From assembly GCA_001579985.1 (NCBI GenBank), contig LRSR01000171.1:1-22144 (forward strand): a stretch of DNA of 22,144 nucleotides. Direction: 5' to 3'. Below, piece by piece: positions 1-10,785 of the stretch. The translations under genes and the position numbers were made by a program. This stretch comes from Hypsibius dujardini. Its lineage: Eukaryota > Tardigrada > Eutardigrada > Parachela > Hypsibiidae. Numbering within the stretch: position 1 is the stretch's first letter; each line of letters starts with the position of its first letter. The notes under the pieces were generated by a model, which did no database searches, was not told the origin of the DNA, and saw only the letters and a program-made list of their open reading frames with translations.

Positions 1-206
1 TTCAGATTGCAGATGGGCGGATACCCTTGTGCGAGAGCGATCGGACCGTGTGTGCAACTATGTATACTGTATATGCTACAGTATGTGCTGAAAAACTGGC
101 CGTCCTCGAGCTTCACACGGCGAGCTCGCTCGCACTCTTGCGCGCCCGCCCTCCTCTCTCTCTCTCTCTACCTCCCTATCCGCCCAGGGGTGTGCTGAAT
201 TACTAT

Positions 207-236
207 GAACCACCACCACCACCACCACCACCACCG
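207..236. repeat. (ACC)n trinucleotide microsatellite
   Basis: About nine uninterrupted CAC/ACC units. They read as poly-Pro in one frame and poly-Trp on the other strand, but no splice signal or family resemblance supports coding. It is treated as a simple repeat. Confidence 0.9.
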
Positions 237-517
237 TGTATACGTCTCAGCAGGTCTACACTTTGCAGTAGTATGACATACAGTGCTAGTGTTGCTGGCT
301 CGTCGCGATCGCGCCCCACATGGAACAAGCCTAGGCGTGACGTGGAGCGCAGGCAAACTGATAATTATTATTGCCTTCTTATTTAACCGTATACAACGCA
401 CACAGACATACACACATACACAGCACTCCACCCCCTCGAGAGTTCGCCCGCCGGAGACCGGGCCGTCGTCGTTGTTGGTCGTGCCGGTGTGGTCGAACCG
501 AAACGTACTCTACCCTA

Positions 518-518
<1 letters not shown>

Positions 519-554
<36 letters not shown>

Positions 555-557
555 ACG
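519..557. repeat. (CT)n microsatellite, interrupted
   Basis: A CTCTCT run broken by single extra T bases. It is a polypyrimidine tract in otherwise featureless DNA; a shorter CT run lies at about 152-168. The rest of 1-667 shows nothing I recognise. Confidence 0.85.
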
Positions 558-667
558 CTCGCTCGTGTGGTGTGAACACACACAAATGTCTGCCCAAATG
601 TCCTAGAAAGTTATGCATTTTTACGCGCGTTTGCAAACAGTATGGCGCGGTAATGAGAAGAGTAGTC

Positions 668-1060
668 GTAGTAGTAACCTGCAAAACGGACGCACCCATC
701 GTTCCCAATGCATAACCATACCGTAACTGGGAAAATCCTCTCTGATTTTGGAAACTTTCCGGCTTACGAGCAACCTGCAAAACCGGACGCACCCATCGTT
801 CCCAATACATATATACCTGTGAAAACCCTCTCTGATTTCGGAAACTTTCCGGTCGGCAGTTTTTTGCATGCGAAATAGGAGCAACTTGCGAAGCCGGACG
901 CACCTGTCGCGTTGTTAACCGGACCCACATCAGCGAACCCTCTCTGACTGATCCCATCAGCGAACCCTCTCTGACTAATCACATCAGCGAGCCCTCTCTG
1001 ATTTTGGAAGCTCTCTGGCCTGCAGTTCTGCATACGAAATAGAGGAGCAATTTCTGCAGG
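668..1060. repeat. Degenerate tandem repeat (about 95-110 bp units) with a nested 27-bp repeat
   Basis: Blocks at about 676-770, 771-880 and 881-920 share 'GCAACCTGCAAAACCGGACG' or close variants, followed by CACCCATCGTTCCCAAT and, 40-60 bp on, CCTCTCTGATTTTGGAAACTTTCCGG. After the third start a 27-bp unit is repeated at 926-952, 953-979 and 980-1005 (core ATCAGCGAACCCTCTCTGA). The ending TTTTGGAAGCTCTCTGG then returns, followed by the block CATGCGAAATAGGAGCAA / CATACGAAATAGAGGAGCAA. Unit lengths are not multiples of three and the open frame shifts between units, so this is not a repeat protein. A decayed minisatellite is the simplest reading. Confidence 0.8.
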
Positions 1061-1748
1061 CAGAAAAGTTCGCGGTGAAAGCGGCGGATGCGGAAGGCGA
1101 TCTCGAGGGGAGATTTGCATGCCATTGACGCTTCTTCATCGGCCGGACGAGTGGGAAGAAACACTTGCAAGGGGAGTTGCTGCTGCTGCGGAAAGGAAAG
1201 TTCGGGGCGCGACGTTGAGCGGCGGGTTGTTTTGTTATCTCTTCCAGAACTAGAGCAAACAAGGCAAGAAGGTACTGGTAATAAAATTGCGGCTCTGTCG
1301 TTGTCTGTCCGTTCCGTCGTATCGTGTTCTGCAAAATTTGCGCGCTTTTCCTTCCTTTCTCTCACGTTCATTTCACGCTTGCAAAATATTATGTAACATC
1401 TCGGCTAATGAGCAATAGCAAACCGAACTCCGCTTACATTTGCAACCTTGCATGCTTGCATCTTTATTACACTAAAATTGTACCGAAGAAGAAGCTCAAT
1501 CATTTTGGTAATGATCGAAGCAAATAACAGAAAAAATAGATTTAAGCTTCGTGGCGTCTTTGCAAGCCAATTCACCCCCCTCCCCGCCCGCCACGGCTTG
1601 CAAATTGACCGATCTGAGTTCTCGTACTAAGTACGAAGAGTAGGAAGAGAGTTAAGTCTGTTCCTATCAGTTACCCTGCCCCCCTTCTGACCTAATCGTC
1701 GTCCACTACATGTATAATAAATACACATTTGTCTTAACATAATCCCAT
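1061..1748. other. Non-coding stretch, nothing recognised
   Basis: Several short open frames overlap here on both strands, but none has family similarity, consistent splice junctions or a good start context. I see no RNA gene. Confidence 0.5.
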
Positions 1749-1940
1749 CCAAAATTTTATTTGAAATCAAACGGCATCAGCCAAATATTGTTCAGTGTTC
1801 AGGGGGAGGAGCTATGTGTGTATTTCTGAGAAGATTGCGCTTGCGAGCGTACCTCTCCAGAACTGTCGCATAGCTCCGCCCCTTGATATCCGAACAACTT
1901 TTGGCTGATGCCAATCGATTACAAATGAAATTTTGCTTGG
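1749..1940. mobile_element. Foldback / MITE-like element with arms of about 70 bp
   Basis: The left arm (1749-1816) and right arm (1869-1940) are imperfect inverted repeats, roughly 80% alike by eye. GGCATCAGCCAAA pairs with TTTGGCTGATGCC, and AGGAGCTATG pairs with CATAGCTCC. The outer ends pair CCAAAATTTTATTTG with CAAATGAAATTTTGCTTGG. A loop of about 52 bp lies between. There is no open frame. The structure fits a non-autonomous foldback transposon, but I cannot see a clear target-site duplication, so a chance-evolved hairpin remains possible. Confidence 0.6.
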
Positions 1941-2199
1941 AAAAATGTCATAAAAAAATGTATTCAAACGTGCCTCGTGGGCTCGGAGTCCAACTATACA
2001 GGCATCGTTATTAACATTTTTATGTTAACAAACTCTGAAAATATTGTTTCCGTTTCATTGAGTGCTATTTTAACTGTCTATTTTAACTGTCTAAATATCT
2101 CTGTGCATTAACGCCAAAGAAATCATACAAATTACATTTCCTGCACGTTGTCCTTTTCACCGTGTGCTCTGATACTCTACTAATTACTAACACCGTTTA

Positions 2200-2272
2200 G
2201 TAACATCGTTTTAATTTATTTTTGATTAAATTTAAAATTTAAATTAATTAAAAAATCAAAACGGCACACGGC
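2200..2272. repeat. AT-rich imperfect inverted repeat
   Basis: CGTTTTAATTTATTTTTGA (from about 2208) is mirrored by TAATTAAAAAATCAAAACG ending at 2263, with an ATTTAAAATTTAAAT centre. An outer CCGTGTG (about 2161) pairs loosely with CACACGG (2264-2270). It could extrude as a cruciform. No gene is associated. Confidence 0.5.
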
Positions 2273-2442
2273 AGGGGAGAGGGGAGATTTATGTGTCTAT
2301 TAATATATATTATCAAAATATGAAAAATACCACTTGTACTTGAATGTTTAGTGTTATTGCACTCATCGAATATGGACGTTTTCGGCCGTGGTGGGCGGAT
2401 ACACCGCACGCTGGGTAGAATGGAATGCGAGAGAAAAGTACA

Positions 2443-2496
2443 ATGACTCATCCACGCCCTCTGACTCATCCACGCCCTCTGACTCATCCACGCGCG
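2443..2496. repeat. 18-bp minisatellite, 3 copies
   Basis: CTGACTCATCCACGCCCT occurs at 2443-2460 (first base changed), 2461-2478 and 2479-2496 (last bases changed). Eighteen bp is six codons, but the surrounding frame has no family resemblance. The rest of 2497-2869 shows nothing. Confidence 0.85.
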
Positions 2497-2869
2497 TACC
2501 TGGATGCTCTGCATTGCGCTATATGAACGGCACACAGAACAGCTATTTACATGTTATTCCGCAGCATGAGAAACAATTTATGAAATGGCAATTTATGAAT
2601 TCGTGAAATATTTTCAGCTCCCTAATTTGGTTCCCCAAAAAACGTTCGGTATTTCCACGCCTAAATTAAAGTGATGCCTTTCAGTATCAGCCTTAAATAT
2701 TAGCATCACCACAGCACACCGTGCAATAGCATCACGTGTCCTAGCCCGCTGTAATAATGCGCAATTTTCGTAGAGGAGTTATTAGGCTGACTTTCACCGG
2801 AATCAATTATAGAGTACACCGGGAAAGAGAATTGTTGTTGAAGGTTGTGTACGCCTGTGTGTGTACGCC

Positions 2870-2898
2870 TCTGTGTGTGTGTGTGTGTGTGTGTGTGT
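2870..2898. repeat. (GT)n microsatellite
   Basis: Uninterrupted TG dinucleotides. A further (TG)n tract lies at 6197-6218, inside the long KLF intron. Confidence 0.9.
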
Positions 2899-4430
2899 TT
2901 CACGCTGTACACGCACGGACGACACACACGACACAGAGACTCATACAGACACACGACACAGAGGGACATACAGGGGTAAACCATTTACAAGCGACCAGTG
3001 CTGTTTTAGCACTTTATAAAGTCCTGATATTAACTCTACTTTTTAAAATAATAAAAAAGTCGTATTTTTCTCCGAAATGCAGCGGGAATTTGTCATATAG
3101 AGCCAAACATATGCCGCATGCGCGTATCCCGCTCATAAATGCTACGCCATTAGGGCCAATTCAAATTTCAATAGTATTTTGTCCGTTGATTGATCGATTC
3201 ACCAATAAAAATCCATAAAATACTTCTGAATATCAGGACGTCAATACTTTTATTACTAGGAGCCAAATTTTTCCTGATATAGCATCATCAAAACGTTATA
3301 AAACCCTCTGCTGATTTAGTATAAATATCAGTAATATCAATACTAAAACAACACTGGCACGCGACCACCTCGCTAATTTTCACCGTGTATGCACATTTTT
3401 AATACTTTTCCAAATCTGTTTTTTTGAAATCAATATCTTGGCAATGGTTCAAAATATGGGGAATTTTGTGCTCTCTAGATTTGCAGATCCAATTGAAATT
3501 GTTTGGTGAGTAACAAAAACGATAGGGGCTGGTGAAGGTTTGTAATCATTTTCGATTTCTGGTGTTCAAGTTAAAATCAATCAAAATCACTGAAATCACG
3601 AAAAATCAGGCTTTCTGCATGTTGAAGCATAAAATTGCTACAACGCTTGGCCGAACTTGGTGAGCATCTTAGGACATCGCAAAACTGCCCTAACATGAGA
3701 TAATTAATTCTACTATTGCACTTCATTTTCAGATTTGAAAAAAAAAACATTAACGCAGAGCAAATGGAGAAATGAAAAAGTGGTCGCGCGTACAGCTGTG
3801 CCGAGGTTACTTTGTGGATCGTTGTTTGTGTTTTGGCGTGCCGTGTGGGACAAACTAAAGTTTCACATTTTTCCAATTTCACCCTTGCACACTTTCAAAG
3901 ATTCTTATTGTTATTACTGTACCAAAATTAGTAATTGAGTGACTGATGTTATTTATCACTTTGTGGTGCAATTGTTGTTTTCAATAAACCGCTCAACTGC
4001 GCCTTAGAAAAAGGTAAGAAGTCAGATGTCCCACACGGCTTGCCGAGACCTAAACAACGACCCTCAAAGTAATTTGGCCACAGCTGGTTTACCCTTCTAT
4101 GTGACACGTGACGATCGTCGCTACCGAGACACAGAAGGGGAGACCACATCCCCGGAAGTAATGTACACCCTAGTACAGTGCGCATAGTGAGAGTGAGAGA
4201 GAGATCCCTCTCACAATCCTCCCCGCGTGTAATAATAAGTACACGCCTTCTCGCGTGGGCTTTTCATCCCTGTCTCGTGCCTGCCTCGACAGCTTCAACA
4301 CTATTCGAGACATACACCGATCAGCTGTGTGACTGTGTGTGAGAGTACTTGCCCAATGCTCCAATGCTTGCTCTTGCTCCCCCATTTTTGGGAATCAGCA
4401 TCTTGCAGTACTGGTACATGTACCTTATAC
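2899..4430. other. AT-rich intergenic DNA
   Basis: No credible exon or RNA gene. The only structure I see is weak: GTCCTGATATT (3021-3031) is inverted as AATATCAGGAC (3229-3239), and TTTTAGTAT is mirrored by ATACTAAAA near 3315-3350. A GAGA-rich patch lies at 4187-4203. Confidence 0.4.
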
Positions 4431-4435
4431 ATACA

Positions 4436-4512
4436 CGTGTATGTATATATGTATATATATGTGTGTGTGTATGTATATATGTATATATATGAACATATAT
4501 GAACATATATGC
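4436..4512. repeat. TATATG-type microsatellite, duplicated block
   Basis: TATGTATATATGTATATATATG occurs twice, separated by GTGTGTG, and is followed by two copies of AACATATATG. It is simple-sequence DNA about 300 bp upstream of the KLF start codon. Confidence 0.85.
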
Positions 4513-4612
4513 CCGGCATTATAAACGAAAAATGGCAAAACATATTTTCCGTATTTCTTCTCCGTTTTGACTGCCACGTTTTGGTTCACATCGGTTGTTG
4601 TGTTTTTTGCAG

Positions 4613-4809
4613 GAATGCCCAATCCTCTCGACTAGTACAACCCGATGTGATTGATTATTCATTGGAGTATTGGCAATTGTGAGGAGCCTGAAGGGACCCG
4701 GTGATACTGCAATTTTGATTCGCATTCTTCGTCGCCGCAATATTTTGCTGCTGCTAGACGGACGGACGTGGTGCGGATCTACTCCTGCGCCGCAGACACA
4801 CGACGCTTC
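4613..4809 (+). promoter_or_regulatory. Possible 5' UTR exon of the KLF gene
   Basis: A good acceptor (TTGTGTTTTTTGCAG, ending 4612) precedes this stretch, so 4613-4848 may be one exon carrying 5' UTR and the first codons. It holds a short upstream frame, ATGCCCAATCCTCTCGACTAG, at 4615-4635. This is inference: no donor for an earlier exon was identified and no TATA box stands out. Confidence 0.35.
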
Positions 4810-6781
4810 ATGATGCATCCCGTGGACACGTTACCCGACAAAGTCTTGGTAAGGAAATCATTTGTTTATTATTTTACTTAGCAAGAGCCGCAAGTTTTGT
4901 GTCCGTTTTTCTACGTGAATTTTCGCTGCAATAAAAAGCCGGAAATTTATTCCTCCATCCACACTTCTAGTGCTTTAATTTAAATGTAACGTTGCACAGC
5001 TTGCTTTTGCATACAATTCCGGATTGTCAAAGTGTAGATGCGTAAATGCGTATACGCGTTCAGAACAAATGGCAACTCTAAATTGGATGGAGGACGCAGA
5101 CAGTTTAGAGGGTCTGATGTAGTGTCGGATGCAGGAGATTCATCGATTGTTCCGTTGATTTATTGATTTGCACAGCGACTACGTCTTTCTTGTTTGCGTT
5201 TAAATTATAACATATATGCAAAAAGTTGACTGCAAATAAAAAAGCAATAAAACTAAATAAAATAAATATTTATTAATTTATTATTAATATTTTTAAAATT
5301 TATAATAATTGTTTTTGAAACGAATGACAAAAAGCGAAATTGTTTTTCGATTATATGTTTCATCGAAAAAATGCAAACGATACTTTGCAAATAAATAAAA
5401 GTTGATCGATAGTAAAAAAAAAAAAAGATAAAATTGCAAGGTTGGATTGCAATTGTTCTTGACACGAATCAAGAAAAATTGAATCGCTTTTTGATCATCT
5501 ATTTAATTAAAATATCCGGAGTCTGCAAATACGTAAGCTTTGATGATAAAAATATTATGAAATATTTTTAAAATCACTAGTAAAATAATTATTTTAAAGC
5601 GAATAAGAGGAAAAACCAAATTGCTTTACGCTAATCTGTTTAGTTAAAATATCCAAATCTTAACTGTGCAAATTCAATATATCATGAGCATTAATAGTAA
5701 AAATATTATAAAATAATTGTAAAATAATTATCATTACAAACTAACATAATAAGACAAAATACATTAATATAATAATATACTAAAATATAATATAATAATA
5801 ATAATATAATATAGTAATGATATACAATATTATAATATTATAAAATATTTGTAAAATAATAATTTTGTTGAAGCGAATGACAGAGAATTCCTCCCCTCCT
5901 CCCGATGTGCGTCTAATTGCGTGAATAATGCAGACAATTTTCGGCAAGCCGGAAGCTGCCGCCTGTATAATAGGACACGTACGCCGTAGTCAGAATTGTT
6001 GTGTTTGGTATGAGGAATTGCTGGGAATTCGCAATAGCATGTGTCGGTGGCGCCCTTTAGAGCAATCGTGCGGACAGACGAAGAAGGTTCCTCGGGAGAG
6101 GGTGGAACCGGTTTGGTGATGCAGAATATGTGATACTCGTGTGTTTGTTCTAATTGGCTCATCGCAGTTCAAGCAATCATGAATTGTTTTTCATTTGTGT
6201 GTGTGTGTGTGTGTGTGTGGTATTTGTATTGTTTTTATGTTGCGAGAATATACAAGATGGACTAGGCCAACGGGAGTATACTAGCAGCGGATTAAGACAC
6301 GTGTTTCCTCCACCATTCTGACACGGAAACACGGAGTCTCATTGCGCATTCCCGGCTTGCTTCCCTGCAAAGACCGACATCACATAATCGCTTCGGCGTT
6401 GGCGTCCCCGGAAAGCACTTTTGGCATTTAGTGAAACTTTCGTATGTCTGCTTATGCCGAGAGTGTCTGCCTGTCTGTCTGTCTGCCTGTGTCTGCCTGT
6501 CTGCCTGTCTGTCTGTCTACCTGTCTGTCTTTCTGCCTTTCGGTTTGTCTCTCTGTTTGTCTGTTTGTCTGCCTGCTCACCTGCCTGTCGAATTTTCTGT
6601 TTTTCTAGGAATTTTGATCCAATCTAATTGCAATCCAACTGCCTGCATGTATGCATGTAGTTCTTTGTCTGCCTGCAAGTCTGCTTACATTTTTCAATCA
6701 GTTTTTCTGCCTGTGTGGTCTACGTCTGGGTACGTGTCTGTCTGTCTGTCTGTCTGTCTGCCTGACTGTCTATCTGTTTGT

Positions 6782-6840
<59 letters not shown>

Positions 6841-7938
6841 CTTAACTGCTCACCTACCTGCTTGCCTCTTCTCTTTCTACATCCAGGGTCGGACTCAAAC
6901 AGTCCGGGACTCCAAACTACACCGCATGGAACCCGTGGAGAAGGTCAAGTCATGTGAGCCGGCAGAAAGCGCCGCGTTCGTGACCGCCGTTTATCATCCC
7001 AAGGGAGGAGGCGTCAAGTGATTGCGCTCGGGCATACATATACATACTCACACTCTCAAACACAAACAGACACAGACCGACAGTGGGAGTACAACCGCGA
7101 AGCACGAGAGTTTCCCGGGCGGAAACAAGGTCACCGATCGGTCGGCGGCGGGACCGGGGTGGTGGATGTGTAGGCGGACTACGCCACACAGTCAGTCAGT
7201 CAGTCACACACCTCTCGCATCTCGATCTAACACAGTAAGGCACGCAGCACGGGTTTCTGGTCTGTCCTTGCGTCGCGGTACTCTCGAGACCTTGTCGTCA
7301 TATCCCCAAGAGAGGGCGGACGGGAAAGAGGAGAGCACCCCTGGCTTGCCTATCGCGTGCCGACACAGCTACTATAGTACATACAGTACATCGTAATGCC
7401 GATCGACCCAGCTCCGGTTCAGGCAGGCAGGCAGGCAGCGACCCTTCAAGGTTAAACGACATACACACTACAGTTCGAGATCCACGCGGATGAGATGGGA
7501 GGGAGCGAGAGAGGGTGCGACGGAGGCAGGCAGACAGCCACACCAATACATACACAGACAGACAGAGGCAGACAGGCAGGCAGGCAGACAACCTTGGAAC
7601 ACGGGCGGGGGAATCGATTAGTAGGGCGGCCTAATTAAACGCCAGGTACGCGGCGGAAAATCTAGCGTGTGCAATGTGCGTGGTCTGTCTGTCTGGTACC
7701 GCGTATTAATTCGGCAGTGTGTTTCCCCGAGATTTTTAAGGTCTCGCTTATTATTCCTGCATAGCGATGCGGGGTTATTTCACACAGGTAGCGCGCGACC
7801 TCTTTCCCGACCGTCAGGGGAAAAAATAATCGGAAATGTGGACGTTGCGTCGGTTCCCGAAACACGCATTGTCAGGATCACGCATGCGGAAACACGGCTT
7901 AAGCTGGAAAAACATTCATTTTCTATCGATGTCTGTCC

Positions 7939-7978
<40 letters not shown>

Positions 7979-10753
7979 GCCTGTCTTGCGTCCGAGTAGA
8001 CTGCACATGTTTGTCTATCTGCATGGCTGTCTGTTTGTATCAGTGACTGAATGCCTCATTGCACTTGTCTGTATGTCTGCAGACATGCTTGTCTGTCTGT
8101 AGCCGCTCTGTCTGTCTGTTGGTGTGTTTGCCTGCCAGTCAGATCTGATTGACTAAAAAGAGCGTCACTTGGAGAGGGATCCAGGTGTCAGCAGGAATCC
8201 GTCTCTGAGGTCTCGCTTATCTGCAAGGTGAAGCACACATTAGGTACGCCGGATCCGGAGGCCTGTCCCCGGATTTTCATACTTCCTTTTGTGGGCGACA
8301 CAACAGGAGTCGGATAGGCAGGGGTTAAGGTTTCTTCCCGGGATGTCCTGGCTCTCTGTTGGAAACGCGATGTGGTTTGCCGGCGATTTCTGGGTTCTCT
8401 CAGGTTTCTCTTGTCGCACCCCGGGAGGAACCTCGACGTGATTATCTCATGGATTTCGTACGTACTCACTGTGCTTGTCCGACCGGTCCGGTGTCCGGAT
8501 TAATTAGTTGGGTGTGATGGGAGCGGATCGAGTGTTTCAAGGTCTCACACGTCGGGGCTCCAACGTCCAACCCCGCTCTGATAATAGTAGTGAGCAGCTC
8601 ATGGCAGCGGGAACCGGATTACATGCCCGGGACGCCCGGCTAGGATGAAACGTGAGAAGTAATCTACCGCGTGAACGGGGTATGTTCGTAATTATGTCCG
8701 CGATTTGCCGACGTGGTCTTCGTCGTTATCTTTGAGCGCCTTGAACCCTCTTCGACACACTGTGCCTGTCTGTCTGCATGTCTGCTTGTCTGTCTGTGTC
8801 TGTTTGTTTGTCTATCTGTCTCTCTGTCTGTCTGTGTCTGTCTATGTCTGTCCGTGTCTGCCTGTCTGTCTTTCTGTCTGTCTGTCTGTCTGTTGGTATG
8901 TCTGCCCCTCTGCTTGCCTTCCTGCCTGGCTATATGTATGTCTGCCTGCCAGCAGTGTCTACGGCATGCTGTAAATTCGCACAGGGACCGCCCCGACGCG
9001 TTTTCTCCGGCCGTATCTTTCCGTAATGGCGGACCTTCCAGTCAGAGTAGTGGCACGTCATGTTCCCCAATATTCCACAAGCCGCCTGCCCTTATCATAT
9101 CCCACACGGAGACAGCACACATAACAGTATGGTGACGCCATCGGTCATACCACGTACCAAACAGCACAATGCTAAGTTGGCATCGCCACCGCCCCTCCTT
9201 GTCAATGGCGAACTCGGAATTCTTTCCCCGGAATTCGGAGGACCCTCTGCTCAACCCTCAACAATAATATCTGACTCAGCCGGCCTTCATGGAACCTGTC
9301 AGTCTCTCTCGCTGGCGCATTACATCTACAGTGCAAGGCATGCCTGTTACGAATCAAGCCCATCCGGGGGCGTGTTTAAGGGTCGCGCCATAGTACTCAC
9401 CCCAGCACGGCATGGCACGAACTTGACTACACCAAACAATGCCTCCCTCCCTCCTCCAAGGCAAATAATAACGAAAAGTGCAAACAGTAGTGTCATAATC
9501 GTCTCATGTTTATCTCATGCCGTGCCGCCTTTACAAGCGAAATTCAACAGTTCAGACATGATGACGCCCCGTGTCTGCCTTGACATTGTCTTTACCTGGG
9601 GGCCTCGGTACCAGTGAGGACCTGCCTGAACCCCGCCAACGGACGTCACATCATTGTGTGACCGCCTATCTCGCCCCCCAAGACCTGAAAGAGAGGCACC
9701 TTAAAGTTAAAAGATCCCTGTGTATTGTCTGTCTGTATCAGTCACCAATCTTTATTGGTGCAGGATACATATATACTCCAATACTGATAAATCCAGACAT
9801 GTAGTCGCTGCATGCTCAATTGTTATTTGAAAAGCCTCTAAATTTCAATGAACGAAGAATTTTCTTGTTTGATTATTAATTCGAGCTTATCAGCTTTTCT
9901 CGCGTGGGGAGGGGGAAGGGTGATGTAGGGGCTGATCAAAGGCGTACCTTAAATGAAGTACAAATATGTGTCTGTACATATAGTGAGAGTGACTTAATAG
10001 TACATGATGTCTCGTTTTGAGTGGAAATGCGGAAACTGGGCGTGGTACAATACATTCTGTCTATGAGACCTCGGGGGGGGGGTGATTAGTGCATGTAGAA
10101 TTGTATGTCCGGTTGGGTGGGGTCAATACTTGTCTGTATCCTTCCTGAGTAGACAGACGTATGATTGTACCGGTACGTACGGCAAGCTGTGAAGCGGACT
10201 ATAAGTTGGGGCGTCAACCGGCCTCACCTCGGCATTATATCGGGGTTTAGTGTGACGGGCGGGCGGACTATTTCCAGTTTTGACTTTCATCACCGTTTCA
10301 CGTGTGTGTGTGTGCGTATGTGACCGGGGTGTTGCCTTCTTTCCAGTGTGCATGCACTTTCGCTCATTCTCGCGTGCTCGCTCGTATAGTTGCAGTTTTG
10401 ATTTGGCAGTTTTATTGTGGGTGTTGTTGCGTGCTGCGATTGTGCATCTGTATGAATCATAACTTTTGAGGAGCTCCTTTTACTCTTTTATGACCGGCGT
10501 GGCTGTCAGTCGAGATCAGCTGCTGGTTGATAGCGTGAGATTTATTTTGCGAACGAGTTTCAGCGGGAATTCCCGATTCGATATATTTTTACTGTGTTGC
10601 CGGAGCAGTTTTTGCCGTTTTTGCCGTTTTTGTTTCGGATTTATTATCCCGCAATGAAGTTTTGCAAGAGGAAGTTCTTGGTAAGGCTGCTTGCCTGCCT
10701 ACCTGTCTGTCTATCTGTCTATTTGTCTGCCTATCGGTCTGCCGATGTGTCTA

Positions 10754-10785
<32 letters not shown>

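Noticed and set aside
27-431. Proline- or tryptophan-rich small proteins
   Set aside because: They are products of the (ACC)n tract, without splice support or homology.
475-520. Possible tRNA B-box (GGTTCGACC on the minus strand)
   Set aside because: No matching A-box or cloverleaf could be drawn around it.
926-1005. CRISPR-like array of 27-bp repeats
   Set aside because: Units abut with no unique spacers, and the window is eukaryotic. It is an ordinary minisatellite.
553-1120. Minus-strand repeat protein (units like ESFQNQRGFSQ)
   Set aside because: The repeat period is not a multiple of three and the open frame changes from unit to unit, so there is no continuous coding sequence.
6889-7020. 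Possible extra KLF exon after a good acceptor (TCTACATCCAG), coding [12 protein letters not shown]...
   Set aside because: The only donors are poor (AAG|GTCAAG or AA|GTGATT), there is no family similarity, and it is not needed to keep the KLF frame. It might be a leader exon, but this is unsupported.
6421-7021. Open frames giving Cys/Leu/Ser/Val-rich proteins ([12 protein letters not shown]) here and at 7667-8102, 8705-9135, 10594-10899, 11691-12171 and 12572-12960
   Set aside because: They are translations of (TGTC/TGCC)n microsatellites, which contain no stop codons in any frame. Several overlap real KLF exons on the other strand.
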